64,000 nt of DNA from Pseudomonas guangdongensis (GCF_900105885.1 NZ_LT629780.1:620001-684000); one strand, 5' to 3'; counted from the first letter of the stretch, positions 1-8,567 are shown. The notes: a model not told the origin generated them from the sequence alone. Numbers and translations are program-made.

Positions 1-520
1 CCGCGCCTCCAGCCGCACCGCCGCCAAGAGCCTCGAAGCCCTCGGCGCCACCCCGGTGAGCATGCCGCCGGCGCAGATGACCGAAGCCATCTCCAAGGGC
101 GTGGTCGACGGCGCGCTGGCCTCCTGGGAAGTGGTTCCGGCCACCAAGCTGGATGAAGTCACCCAATACCACAGCACCATCCCGGCCGGCGAAACCGCTC
201 TCGGCTACACCGTGCTGACCATGCTGATGAACCAGAAGAAGTTCGACGGCATGCCCAAGGATCTGCAGGAAATCATCGAGCGCAACAGCGGCAAGGCCCT
301 GCTCGACCGCTTCTCCACTGCCTGGGAAAAGGCTCTGGACGGCGCGCGCGCAGCCACTCCGGCCGAAGGCCTGGTGGCCATCGACGCCGCCGCCTACAAG
401 GGCATGCAGAATGCTGCAGCCGGCGTAGCCGACGCATGGGTCAAGGAAGTCAGCGCTAAAGGAATCGACGGCCAGGCGCTCGTCGACGGCGCACGCAACC
501 TCACCTCCGCCTCCCGGTAA
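1..520 (+). CDS. TRAP transporter substrate-binding protein, C-terminal part
   Basis: This is the C-terminal 172 residues of a DctP-family periplasmic binding protein of a tripartite ATP-independent (TRAP) transporter; the start lies outside the window. The frame is open from base 2. Family features seen are an Arg-rich strand at the left edge (RASSRT) followed by LEALGATPV, then ISKGVVDGAL and a terminal amphipathic helix region. The two membrane subunits follow at once, 6 bases downstream, so the three genes form the usual binding protein, small permease, large permease operon. The ligand is probably an organic acid, but the part that would narrow it down is mostly missing, so no dctP name is given. 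Confidence 0.9.
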   Translation, partial: RASSRTAAKSLEALGATPVSMPPAQMTEAISKGVVDGALASWEVVPATKLDEVTQYHSTIPAGETALGYTVLTMLMNQKKFDGMPKDLQEIIERNSGKALLDRFSTAWEKALDGARAATPAEGLVAIDAAAYKGMQNAAAGVADAWVKEVSAKGIDGQALVDGARNLTSASR

Positions 521-526
521 TCCTCC

Positions 527-1060
527 ATGAACGAGTCGCTATCCTTTGGGAGCGACCAGCTGGCTGAGCGCGGCGCCTACCGCCGCGCTCTCCACTACAC
601 CGCCCAGGGCTTCGCCCTGGCCGGTGGTCTGGTCCTGATCGCCCTCATCAACATGTCGCTGATCTCCATCATCGGCCGCAAGCTGTTCTCCGCCCCGATC
701 CGCGGCGATATCGAGCTGATGGAAATCGGTGCGTCCATCGCCATCGCCGCCTTCCTGCCGATGTGCGAGCTGCGCGGCATGCACATCAAGGTCGACACCT
801 TCACCATGAAGCTGTCGCCATGCATCCAGCGCGCCCTGGACACCCTCGGCCACACCCTGTGCCTGCTCGCCGCGCTGATCCTCGCCTGGCGTACCGGCCT
901 GCAGCTGTTCGACAACATGGAGTACGGCGACGTCTCCACCCTGCTGTCGATCCCCATGTGGATTCCGCTGGTCTTCATCGTGCCCAGCCTGGTGCTGCTG
1001 GCGCTGTGCTCGCTGGCCCGCATTACCGACCTCTTCCATCGTTCCGGAGGCCACGCATGA
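527..1060 (+). CDS. TRAP transporter small permease (DctQ family)
   Basis: This 177-residue inner-membrane protein has four predicted hydrophobic segments (about residues 27-50, 65-85, 108-128 and 140-162), the size and topology of the DctQ/small subunit of TRAP transporters. The family works with the large permease to import the ligand delivered by the binding protein, driven by a sodium gradient. It starts 6 bases after the binding protein and overlaps the large-permease gene by 4 bases (ATGA), so translation is probably coupled. The sequence gives no indication of substrate. Confidence 0.9.
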   Translation: MNESLSFGSDQLAERGAYRRALHYTAQGFALAGGLVLIALINMSLISIIGRKLFSAPIRGDIELMEIGASIAIAAFLPMCELRGMHIKVDTFTMKLSPCIQRALDTLGHTLCLLAALILAWRTGLQLFDNMEYGDVSTLLSIPMWIPLVFIVPSLVLLALCSLARITDLFHRSGGHA

Positions 1061-2379
1061 GCGGCTTGAGTCTCGGCCTGATCGCGCTGGCCATCACCCT
1101 GACCCTGCTGGCCCTGCGCGTGCATATCGGCATCACCATGCTGATCGGCGGCGCCGCCTGCTTCTGGGCAGTCAACGACGGCGACCTGTCCTCGCTGTTG
1201 TTCACCCTCAACAACCTCGCCTATTCGCGCCTGTCCAACTACGACCTGGCGGTGATCCCGCTGTTCGTGCTGATGGGCCAGTTCGCCACCCACGGCGGCC
1301 TGTCACGGGCGATCTTCCGCTGCGCGGCGGCCTTCATCGGCCACTGGAAAGGCGGCCTGGGCATGTCGGCGATCGGCGCCTGCGCCGGCTTCGGCGCGAT
1401 CTGCGGCTCCTCGCTGGCCACTGCGGCAACCATGAGCCACGTGGCCCTGCCCGAACTGCGCCGCTACAACTACTCCGGTCGTCTGGCCACCGCTACCGTG
1501 GCAGCCGGCGGTACCCTGGGCATCCTGATCCCGCCGTCGGTACCGCTGATCATCTACGCGGTGCTGACCCAGGAATCCATCGCCAAGCTGTTCGTCGCTG
1601 CGGTGATTCCCGGCATCCTCGCGGTGCTTGGCTACATGGTGGTGCTGCGCATCATGGTCGCCCGCGAAGGCGGCCACGATCACGAACAGCAGAAGGCCAG
1701 CACGGCCGAGCGGATCAAGGCGTTCGTCAACGTGCTGCCGGTGATCGGCGTGTTCATGGTGGTGATCGTCGGCATCTACGGCGGCTGGTCCAACCCCACC
1801 GAGGCGGCCTCCATCGGCGCCGCGGCCTGCGGCATCCTCGCGGTGATCCAGGGCGGCATGCGCTGGGACGGCATCCGCACCAGCCTGCTCGGCACCGCGG
1901 AAACCACCGCGATGATCTTCCTCGTGCTGCTCGGCGCCGACCTGCTCAATTCCGGCCTGGCGCTGACCCAGATGCCCAACGAGCTGGCCGAGTGGGTGAA
2001 GAACAGCGGCCTGGCGCCAATGCTGGTGCTGTTCGCCATCCTCATCCTCTACCTGCTGCTCGGCTGCGTGATGGACTCGCTGGCGATGATCCTGCTGACC
2101 ATCCCGATCTTCTACCCGGTGATCATGGGCCTGGACTTCTTCGGCCTGGACCCGTCCGAGAAGTCGATCTGGTTCGGCATCCTCGCCCTGATGGTGGTGG
2201 AGATCGGCCTGGTGACGCCGCCGCTGGGGATGAACCTGTTCATCGTCCAGCGCGCCGCCGGCAACGTGCCGCTGGCGGAAACCGCCAAGGGCGTTATCCC
2301 GTTCATCGCCTCGGACATCCTGCGCATCATCGTGCTGGCGCTGTTCCCCGCCATCAGTCTGTGCCTGCTCAGTCTGTAA
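1057..2379 (+). CDS. TRAP transporter large permease (DctM family)
   Basis: This 440-residue, strongly hydrophobic protein has the length and roughly 12 membrane segments of the DctM large permease, the transport channel of a TRAP system. Glycine-rich loops such as GACAGFGAICGSS and GTLGILIPPSVPL are characteristic of the family. The ATG at 1057 overlaps the stop of the small permease, which fixes the start although the frame is open further upstream. A strong hairpin terminator follows 11 bases after the stop, closing the operon. Substrate is not determined. Confidence 0.93.
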   Translation: MSGLSLGLIALAITLTLLALRVHIGITMLIGGAACFWAVNDGDLSSLLFTLNNLAYSRLSNYDLAVIPLFVLMGQFATHGGLSRAIFRCAAAFIGHWKGGLGMSAIGACAGFGAICGSSLATAATMSHVALPELRRYNYSGRLATATVAAGGTLGILIPPSVPLIIYAVLTQESIAKLFVAAVIPGILAVLGYMVVLRIMVAREGGHDHEQQKASTAERIKAFVNVLPVIGVFMVVIVGIYGGWSNPTEAASIGAAACGILAVIQGGMRWDGIRTSLLGTAETTAMIFLVLLGADLLNSGLALTQMPNELAEWVKNSGLAPMLVLFAILILYLLLGCVMDSLAMILLTIPIFYPVIMGLDFFGLDPSEKSIWFGILALMVVEIGLVTPPLGMNLFIVQRAAGNVPLAETAKGVIPFIASDILRIIVLALFPAISLCLLSL

Positions 2380-2390
2380 ACTGCACCTCC

Positions 2391-2420
2391 AAGGCCGCCT
2401 TCGGGCGGCCTTGTTCTTTT
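2391..2420 (+). terminator. Rho-independent terminator of the TRAP operon
   Basis: A 9-bp perfect stem (AAGGCCGCC / GGCGGCCTT) closes on a TTCG tetraloop and is followed by the T-rich stretch GTTCTTTT. It lies 11 bases after the large-permease stop codon and before the MFS gene. Confidence 0.9.
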
Positions 2421-2445
2421 CACCCGGCATCCACCTGGAGGGCCC

Positions 2446-3648
2446 ATGTCCAGCGTCGTCGCCAAACCCCACCGCCTGATCGTCCTGCTCGCCGCGCTGG
2501 TGGCCTTCGGCCCCCTGTCCATCGACATGTACCTGCCGAGCCTGCCGCTGATCGCCCAGGATCTCGGCGCCCCCGAGGCGCAGATCCAGCTGACCATCAG
2601 CGTATTCCTCGCCGGCCTGTGCGCCGGCATGCTGCTCTACGGACCGCTGTCCGACCGCTTCGGCCGCCGCCGCCTGCTGCTCGGCGGCATCGCCCTGTAC
2701 CTGGTCGCCACCGTCGGCTGCATCCTCGCCAGCAAGGCCGAACAACTGGTGTTCTGGCGGCTGTTCCAGGCCCTCGGTGGCGCCGGCGCCTCGGTGCTGG
2801 CGCGCGCCATCGTCCGCGACCTGTTCCCCCTCAACGACGCCGCGCGCGTCCTGTCGCTGATGCACCTGGTGACCATGATCGCCACCCTGATCGCCCCGCT
2901 GCTGGGCAGCTGGCTGATGATGTTCGACGGCTGGCGGGCGATCTTCGTCGCCCTGCTGGCCTTCGCCGGCGTCTGCCTGCTGGCCAGCGCCTGGAAGATC
3001 CCCGAGACCCACCCGGCCGACGCTCGCGGCGCCTCGGTGGCTGCGGTATTTCGCGCCTACGGGCAGATCGCCCTGCAACCCCAAGCCCTCGGCTACATCC
3101 TCTGCATGGGCCTGTCGTTCGGCGGCATGTTCGCCTTCATCACCGCCTCGCCGTTCGTCTACATCGAACACTTCGGCGTCTCGCCGCAGGGCTATGCCTG
3201 GCTGTTCAGCCTGAACATCGGCGGCATCATCGTCGCCACCCTGCTCAACGCACGCCTGGTCACCCGCCTCGGCACCCAGCGCATGCTGGTCTGCGGCGCC
3301 AGCATCGCCGCCCTCTCCGGTATCGCCCTCGCCCTGCTCGGCGGCAGCGGCACCGGCGGCCTGCCGGCGGTGGTGATCTGCCTGCTGTTCTACGTCAGCG
3401 TCACCGGCCTGCTCGGCGCCAACAGCGTCGCCAGTCTGCTGTCGCGCTACCCGAAACAGGCCGGCGCCGCCGCCGGCCTCGCCGTCGCCGGCCAGTTCGG
3501 CCTCGGCACCGCCTGCAGCGCCCTGGTCGGCGCCCTGCACGATGGCAGCCCGCTGCCGATGAGCCTACTGATCGGCGTGACAGGTGTCGGCTGCCTGCTG
3601 GCCCTGCTCCTCACTCGCCAGGGCCGGCCGGCCGCTAGCGCGCAGTAA
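2446..3648 (+). CDS. Bcr/CflA family multidrug efflux MFS transporter
   Basis: This 400-residue major facilitator protein has 12 predicted membrane segments. Membrane segment 1 carries GPLSIDMYLPSLP, the signature of the Bcr/CflA drug-proton antiporter subfamily, and the loop between segments 2 and 3 carries the MFS motif YGPLSDRFGRR. Members export compounds such as bicyclomycin, chloramphenicol or sulfonamides, but substrates cannot be read from sequence. The ATG follows CTGGAGGGCCC, an acceptable ribosome-binding site. It sits alone after the TRAP operon terminator and before a candidate small RNA. Confidence 0.92.
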   Translation: MSSVVAKPHRLIVLLAALVAFGPLSIDMYLPSLPLIAQDLGAPEAQIQLTISVFLAGLCAGMLLYGPLSDRFGRRRLLLGGIALYLVATVGCILASKAEQLVFWRLFQALGGAGASVLARAIVRDLFPLNDAARVLSLMHLVTMIATLIAPLLGSWLMMFDGWRAIFVALLAFAGVCLLASAWKIPETHPADARGASVAAVFRAYGQIALQPQALGYILCMGLSFGGMFAFITASPFVYIEHFGVSPQGYAWLFSLNIGGIIVATLLNARLVTRLGTQRMLVCGASIAALSGIALALLGGSGTGGLPAVVICLLFYVSVTGLLGANSVASLLSRYPKQAGAAAGLAVAGQFGLGTACSALVGALHDGSPLPMSLLIGVTGVGCLLALLLTRQGRPAASAQ

Positions 3649-3660
3649 GGAAATTGAAAC

Positions 3661-3676
3661 TGGCATGTCATATGCA
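3661..3676 (+). promoter_or_regulatory. Candidate sigma-54 (RpoN) promoter
   Basis: TGGCATG, four bases, then ATGCA fits the sigma-54 consensus TGGCACG-N4-TTGCW. The invariant GG (3662-3663) and GC (3674-3675) dinucleotides have the required spacing, which predicts a start near 3687. A TATACT hexamer at 3682-3687 could instead be a sigma-70 -10 element, but the nearest -35-like TTGAAA (3654-3659) is 22 bases away, which is too far. The site lies in non-coding DNA directly after the MFS gene. Confidence 0.45.
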
Positions 3677-3686
3677 TTGCGTATAC

Positions 3687-3784
3687 TGCGCCAGTTTCGG
3701 GGGCCACGGTACAAGGCAGGTCGTGGATTCCCCCTTTTAATCGCCAAGGCCCCGGAGCAGCACAGCGCTCCGGGGCCTTTTCTT
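3687..3784 (+). ncRNA. Candidate small non-coding RNA, about 98 nt
   Basis: No protein fits this intergenic stretch. It begins at the start predicted from the upstream promoter candidate and contains a first hairpin (GGGGGCCACG paired with CGTGG and CCCCC, about 3699-3736, followed by TTTTAA). A strong terminator hairpin follows at 3746-3779, ending in TTTTCTTT. The arrangement of promoter, structured body and intrinsic terminator is typical of a small regulatory RNA. I cannot match it to a named family such as CrcZ, NrsZ or ErsA. It could also simply be the 3-prime end and terminator of the MFS transcript. Confidence 0.4.
3746..3784 (+). terminator. Rho-independent terminator
   Basis: A 13-bp stem (AAGGCCCCGGAGC / GCTCCGGGGCCTT) with an 8-nt loop is followed by TTTCTTT. 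The T-tract is on the plus strand only, so it ends transcription coming from the MFS gene or the candidate small RNA. It is not a good terminator for the converging msh operon. Confidence 0.85.
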
Positions 3785-3861
3785 TAATGGTCACTGCCGC
3801 TGCGACCAGCGGCGCAGCGCACCATGAGAGTGCGCCGCGCGCCATCCACGGGCACGGTGCC

Positions 3862-6780
3862 TCAGCGATACAGCTCGCGGCGGAAGATCAGCGGTTGGGG
3901 CCCTTGGTAGATGCCGAAGGTGGCAATGCCCGCTGCGGGCTCACGACCAGCTCCTTTCCAGTCGAAGTGCAGCCACTCCGGCAAGTCCTGAATCCCCACA
4001 TTGACGCTGCCCGTTTTTCCAGCGCCGGGCGCAGTCAGCTTGATCTCACCGCCAGTCCCAGCGCCCAATACCACACCCGTAGTATCTCCGGCCTTCAGAA
4101 CGCCGGAGAAGTCATCCAGCTTGGCTGCGGCGCCAAGCTCCGCCGCGCTACAGCTATCCCCGGAAGACGCCCGGAAGACACCCGGTGCCTGCCAGCTTTC
4201 CAGCGTCCAGGGCAGCGCCAGATCCGCCAGCTCCGAACCGCTTGCGTTGTCGATACGCAGGCGGCCCAGGCGGATCTCGCTGTGGTCGTACTTCAGGACA
4301 TAGCCGCTGCTCGTCAGGCATGCTATCTCGCCCGGGCGGCGCGCACAGACATCGTCCGCATCCGTCAGCTCGGCTGCGGAAAAGCGTCGCTCAAGCGATA
4401 CGGGCAAATCATTTCCGCCCGGCAGCGGATCACCCGAGGCGTAGCTCAGACCATCCCCGTTCCAGACAAAGGAGCGCTTGCCGTCGCCGTCACCGCCCCC
4501 CTCCACATCCTCACTGGGATTCAACAAGGTCAACGTGGCGGGTAGCAGCAGCCGCTCTTGGGCGGCAGCCGCATAGACGGCCCAGATCTCGCCCTGCGGA
4601 CGCGACGACAAGCGCCAGAAATCGCCCAGGTCATAGTTGCCGGTGACAGCGCCACTTCGATTGCGAGCCGTCACGGTCAGGCGCGGCGCGTTCAGATACT
4701 TGATCTTCTCGCGCTGGTAACTGATGCCGTCGCAGCTATCCATGCTCGCCAGGCCGGACACCTCCAGATAAGCCGGCACGAAGCGTCCGACCAGCGCCTC
4801 GCTGCTACCGATGTCATAAGCAAAGTAGGGCGGCGGCGTGGCTGTCAGCCTGAAGATACCGACCTCGCTCTGCTGAGCCTGCACCTCGGTCTGCTCACCC
4901 AAGGCATGGCTGTAGCTGCCCGGCGAGAAGCTGCCGGCGGCGCCACCGGCCGGAGCCACGACGCTGCTGCCCAACGTGATCCCCGCCAGACGGAAACTCG
5001 GCGTGGTCGGGTTACCGGCCAGCTCGCTCGCCGTGCGTGGCTGATTGTCCCGCGTCCAGGCCACCGCACGGATGCGCAAAGGGAACGGATCGCCGGCCGC
5101 CACCAACTTCGCGCAGTCGGCCACCGTCGCGCCATTGCAGCTCGCGTCGTGGCTGATATGCAGCCCATAGGGACGGCTGACGAACTGCGTATTCCCCTCC
5201 ATCACCAGCCCCGCATCGCCACGACTGGCATCGCCCTGATAACGGGCATCGAGCTGCATCTTGCCGGCATCGTCGTAGCGCACGCCGCTCTGTGCCTGAC
5301 CGTTGGCATTGAAGGCAAGATTCCGCGTGACCGGCGTGGAGTCAACCGACTGTCCCCCAACCTGGATCAGCTTGTTGCCCCTCTGCTCGGTCGGCCCCGG
5401 ATCGATGTAGCGCCCCCACAACTGCACCGGACGGGTCACGTTGGCGAACGCCGGGATACAGGCCGGGCTGTTGTCGCTCTTGCGTACCGCGCTGATCGTC
5501 AGCGTATCCGACTTGCCGGCAATCAGCGGCGGAACCGAAACCAGCAGGCCGCTATCGGCGAAGGTCAATGCACAGGTATTGATCGCCTGGCCGTCCCGGT
5601 AGCAACGCAAGGGTGCCGATGCCGGTTCGGTAATGCCTAGCGCCACCGTTCGCTCCTCACGAATCGCCAAGGCCAGGCTCGTGCTGCCAGTAAAGGTGAC
5701 TGTGCTGCCGCCCACCCAGCCAGCGGGAGAAAGGCTAACCGTGCTTGCGCTCTGATAGGTTTGGCTGCAGGCATCATCGGAACAGGCCTGCAATGTCACT
5801 GGATGAGGCTGGCAGGTCAGGGCCTGGCTGGAATAACTCAGGCGGTAGTGATGCACAGCCACCAGCGGTGCGTCCTGACATAGCTTCTGCGGCGTTGTAT
5901 CTGAAGGCTTACAGACCCCATAAATTGCACTATTGCCAGTTCCCTTGATGGTTTGGGCATCCCAACTCGCCGCTGTAACATTCCCCCAGACCGTCGACAT
6001 CTTTAGATGAACCCTGTTGGTTGTGGTTATATTGCCCACAACCTCGCCACCATCCAGCTCGATATCATTGTTAGTCAGTCTTATGTTTCCTGTAAGCCGC
6101 AAATTGCTCAGCGATATCTTGCAGCACCCACCCGTAACGTTACCCCTAACTTCACCACCTTGTAGCTCGACCGTTCCATTAGGGCTATTGATCGCTCCAT
6201 TGATATTGACGAGACTCGTCTTTATCCCATTGGCAGCCTGAATGTCGCCCTGTACCTTCCCGCCGGTCAGATCGACCGAGCCATTGCTGACGGCGATACC
6301 CGATTGGAACTCGGTGTTGTTGGCGGATATACCGTTATTGCGCTGCACCAACCCGCCGATCTTGCTGTCCTTGAAGCGTGCGTTACCAGACCCTGTAACC
6401 GAACCACTCACCTGAGTTCCCGTCAGATCAACCTCGCCACTATCCGATGCGATAGCACCGAAGATGCTCCCCGAGGCACGAACCACAATGCTGCCATAAG
6501 TGGACTTGAGCGAGATGCCATGATTGTTAGAGCCCAGCGTGTTGCTACCCTTCAACTCGAAACCTCTCTCGGCCTGGATGGTCAGGGCAACACTTGCAGT
6601 CACCGAGTCACCGACCCCGAAAATCACCCGACCATCGCAGCTGTTTTGTGACTGATTCCATGTGCCGGAGCATGGCGGGAAGGTGGCTGCAGGCAAGCTG
6701 TAGCTCGCCGCCAAACTCACCTGCACCTGCAGCAGCGACACGCATAGCAGTGAAAGTCCGATCAGAATCCGCATATTCAT
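3862..6780 (-). CDS. mshQ: MSHA biogenesis protein MshQ-like (DUF6701)
   Basis: This 972-residue exported protein is the last gene of the MSHA pilus cluster and overlaps mshP by 4 bases. It has a signal peptide (residues 1 to about 25, ending SLAA). The C-terminal 600 residues resemble the DUF6701 region of MshQ, including Cys-rich stretches (CNGATVADC, CSAAELG) and the LHFDWKG-AG ending. Residues of about 75-280 are made of short glycine/asparagine-rich repeats with the pattern GSVDLTGGKVQGDI, which suggests a beta-solenoid. MshQ is thought to be a large surface or tip-associated accessory protein; its biochemical role is unknown. The DNA for the repeat region (about 5.9-6.7 kb) is visibly less GC-rich than the rest of the operon. 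Confidence 0.85.
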   Translation of the reverse strand: MNMRILIGLSLLCVSLLQVQVSLAASYSLPAATFPPCSGTWNQSQNSCDGRVIFGVGDSVTASVALTIQAERGFELKGSNTLGSNNHGISLKSTYGSIVVRASGSIFGAIASDSGEVDLTGTQVSGSVTGSGNARFKDSKIGGLVQRNNGISANNTEFQSGIAVSNGSVDLTGGKVQGDIQAANGIKTSLVNINGAINSPNGTVELQGGEVRGNVTGGCCKISLSNLRLTGNIRLTNNDIELDGGEVVGNITTTNRVHLKMSTVWGNVTAASWDAQTIKGTGNSAIYGVCKPSDTTPQKLCQDAPLVAVHHYRLSYSSQALTCQPHPVTLQACSDDACSQTYQSASTVSLSPAGWVGGSTVTFTGSTSLALAIREERTVALGITEPASAPLRCYRDGQAINTCALTFADSGLLVSVPPLIAGKSDTLTISAVRKSDNSPACIPAFANVTRPVQLWGRYIDPGPTEQRGNKLIQVGGQSVDSTPVTRNLAFNANGQAQSGVRYDDAGKMQLDARYQGDASRGDAGLVMEGNTQFVSRPYGLHISHDASCNGATVADCAKLVAAGDPFPLRIRAVAWTRDNQPRTASELAGNPTTPSFRLAGITLGSSVVAPAGGAAGSFSPGSYSHALGEQTEVQAQQSEVGIFRLTATPPPYFAYDIGSSEALVGRFVPAYLEVSGLASMDSCDGISYQREKIKYLNAPRLTVTARNRSGAVTGNYDLGDFWRLSSRPQGEIWAVYAAAAQERLLLPATLTLLNPSEDVEGGGDGDGKRSFVWNGDGLSYASGDPLPGGNDLPVSLERRFSAAELTDADDVCARRPGEIACLTSSGYVLKYDHSEIRLGRLRIDNASGSELADLALPWTLESWQAPGVFRASSGDSCSAAELGAAAKLDDFSGVLKAGDTTGVVLGAGTGGEIKLTAPGAGKTGSVNVGIQDLPEWLHFDWKGAGREPAAGIATFGIYQGPQPLIFRRELYR

Positions 6781-7187
6781 GGCGCCTCCGTTTCCACGAC
6801 CGTTTCCAGCTTGCGCCAGGCGTAATCACGATCATCACCCAACTCGGCGCGTGCGGTCAGGTAATAGCACTTGATCTTGTCAGGAGTTTCTTCTGCAAGA
6901 TCTGCATCATCGCAGAGTGACAACGACTTGCACTCGACACTCACCGAAGCATTTCCAACAGTGAATGGTGGTGCAGCCGAGCAGTCATGACGCACAGCTC
7001 GCACAATGCCCCACTCCAACCCCGCCCGCGCCGCCTGATAGGCACGGGCCTGTTGCAACAGCAGGTCGACGCTGGCGGTCTGGGTGACTGACAGCCGGCT
7101 CATCGCTGCCACCGCCAGACCGATCACCACCATCACGAACAAGGCAGCGACCAGCGCGAAGCCGCGTTCAGGGCGCATTGTCGACAT
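6777..7187 (-). CDS. mshP: MSHA biogenesis protein MshP (PilX-like minor pilin)
   Basis: This 136-residue protein has a prepilin-type N-terminus: a short basic leader RPERG, then FALVAALFVMVVIG, with hydrophobic residues of about 10-32. Such proteins are cut by the prepilin peptidase and join the pilus as minor subunits. Met at 7187 (MSTMRPERG) gives a normal short leader and a 20-base overlap with mshO; ATG at 7178 is an alternative. The longer open frame to 7220 would add a non-leader-like Cys-rich stretch and is not used. The stop overlaps the mshQ start (ATGA). Confidence 0.8.
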   Translation of the reverse strand: MSTMRPERGFALVAALFVMVVIGLAVAAMSRLSVTQTASVDLLLQQARAYQAARAGLEWGIVRAVRHDCSAAPPFTVGNASVSVECKSLSLCDDADLAEETPDKIKCYYLTARAELGDDRDYAWRKLETVVETEAP

Positions 7188-8097
7188 GAACCTGTTGTAG
7201 CAGCACGACTTCTTCTCCACCTTTCTTGACTCCCAACTCGATAGTCACCAAGGCGTTACGGGTATTGGTACCCGGCTTGTAGTTAATCCGGCAACGGGAT
7301 ACCGAGCCGACCAACCAGCGGGCATTGCCATATTCATAGGTTCCGGCCGCACGCAAATCCGAAAAACTCGCCCGACGTAGACTTGTTTCGCCGCCCTCCG
7401 TCACGCACTTGTAGCCAACCACCTCCTTGGCCAGATAGAAGCGATGCTGCGGCGAAGCGTAGGCGAAGCCGAAACCATCGAGTTGCACGCCGCTCAACAC
7501 GAGTTTCTGTTTATTCTCCGGTGGCTGTGCGGGCTCCAGACCGAAACCGACACCTGTCGGAGTGATAACGCCCGGCTTGCCATAGGCCCATACATTGGCT
7601 CCCGCCTGCGGCGCCGACGCGCCGCCAGCACCGATGTTGTAGATCACCATCCACTTCGATTCCTCGACTCTCGGCTTATCGAGCGGACTCAGAACCTCAA
7701 TCTGGCACGTACCGGGGGGGGGCGGGCAGCGCGGTGGATCATAACGAACGCTGTTCAGATCAATATTGCCTGAGGCATTGGGCAATTGATTAGCACGATA
7801 ACGCCCGGCCTCATGAATCGGCAGCAGCTCCAACGTATCGCCATAGCCGTCGCCATCGCTATCGGACACGCGCAGGGAGTTCGGCACCGCCAGACGAATG
7901 TCGCGTGTCATACGGTTAAGGGCGATTGCAGCCATGTCGGTCAGCTCGGCGCGGCGACTCTGCGCCATGAAGCCTTCCAGCGGACGGGACAGCACGCTGG
8001 ACACCATCACCGCGACCACCGAAGCCAGGGCGATGACCATGACCAGCTCGACCAGGGTGAAGCCGCGCAGACGACGGGTATCGGTCTTCAGGATCAT
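7168..8097 (-). CDS. mshO: MSHA biogenesis protein MshO (minor pilin, PilW/GspJ-like)
   Basis: This roughly 309-residue prepilin-like protein has the leader RRLRG/FTLVELVMVIALASVV. The N-terminal helix is followed by a long C-terminal globular part, as in MshO, PilW and GspJ pseudopilins. The ATG at 8097 overlaps the mshD stop (TAATG); an in-frame GTG at 8106 is possible but has its Shine-Dalgarno sequence too close. An uninterrupted run of nine G on the plus strand (about 7724-7732) codes for prolines in this gene and is a likely slippage site. It sits between mshD and mshP in the usual D-O-P-Q order. Confidence 0.85.
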   Translation of the reverse strand: MILKTDTRRLRGFTLVELVMVIALASVVAVMVSSVLSRPLEGFMAQSRRAELTDMAAIALNRMTRDIRLAVPNSLRVSDSDGDGYGDTLELLPIHEAGRYRANQLPNASGNIDLNSVRYDPPRCPPPPGTCQIEVLSPLDKPRVEESKWMVIYNIGAGGASAPQAGANVWAYGKPGVITPTGVGFGLEPAQPPENKQKLVLSGVQLDGFGFAYASPQHRFYLAKEVVGYKCVTEGGETSLRRASFSDLRAAGTYEYGNARWLVGSVSRCRINYKPGTNTRNALVTIELGVKKGGEEVVLLQQVHVDNAP

Positions 8098-8567
8098 TAC
8101 AGGCACACCTCGCCATAGCAGGTGCGCCAGCCGGTCAGGGTCAGAGTCTGCCCCTGCGGATCACGCACCGTCACATCGATGCGCAAGGCTGCTTCACCGT
8201 TGAACGCAGGCTTTTGCAACTCGCTCACCTCAATCTTGACGCCATAGCTCGCCAGCTTGTCGATCGCCTCACCGGCCACATCCTGCGGCGCCTGGAACTC
8301 TCCGTGGCTATGGTAGTCGCGCACATCGTTGAAACAGCGCCGCTCGCTGTTCGTGCAGCCAGCCGGAGGATCGGCCTCGTCATAAGGTTTGGCGAGGATT
8401 TCTTCCAGATAGGCCTCGGCAATCATCAGGCTCTGCTGACGCAGCATCGGATCGGCGGAGCGGGCGGTGATGGCGGCCATGGCGCTGTATAGCGCAGCAG
8501 CGGCGATGCCGACGATGACAATGGCGATCACCAACTCGACCAGGGTCATGCCGCGTTGCCTGTTCAT
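8097..8567 (-). CDS. mshD: MSHA biogenesis protein MshD (minor pilin, PilV/GspI-like)
   Basis: This 156-residue prepilin has leader NRQRG/MTLVELVIAIVIVGIAAAALYSAM, followed by a small domain with cysteines (CTNSERRC, CYGEVC) that could form disulphides in the periplasm. The order C-D-O-P-Q matches the MSHA clusters of Vibrio and Shewanella. The first base block overlaps the mshC stop by 4 bases (ATGA), and the stop overlaps the mshO ATG by one base, so all these minor pilins are probably translated in a coupled way. Confidence 0.85.
   Translation of the reverse strand: MNRQRGMTLVELVIAIVIVGIAAAALYSAMAAITARSADPMLRQQSLMIAEAYLEEILAKPYDEADPPAGCTNSERRCFNDVRDYHSHGEFQAPQDVAGEAIDKLASYGVKIEVSELQKPAFNGEAALRIDVTVRDPQGQTLTLTGWRTCYGEVCL

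Noticed and set aside
1303..3540. Open frame of 745 codons on the minus strand
   Set aside because: It runs opposite to the TRAP permease and MFS genes and consists of a biased Gln/Asp/Ala/Gly composition, the usual shadow of GC-rich genes. No family motif is visible.
3687..3784. Assignment of the RNA candidate to CrcZ, NrsZ or RsmY/Z
   Set aside because: It lacks the repeated CA-rich or GGA motifs and does not have the known gene neighbours of these RNAs.
7188..7220. Longer N-terminus for MshP (11 more residues)
   Set aside because: The added residues contain cysteines and do not form a prepilin leader; ATG at 7187 gives a proper short basic leader.
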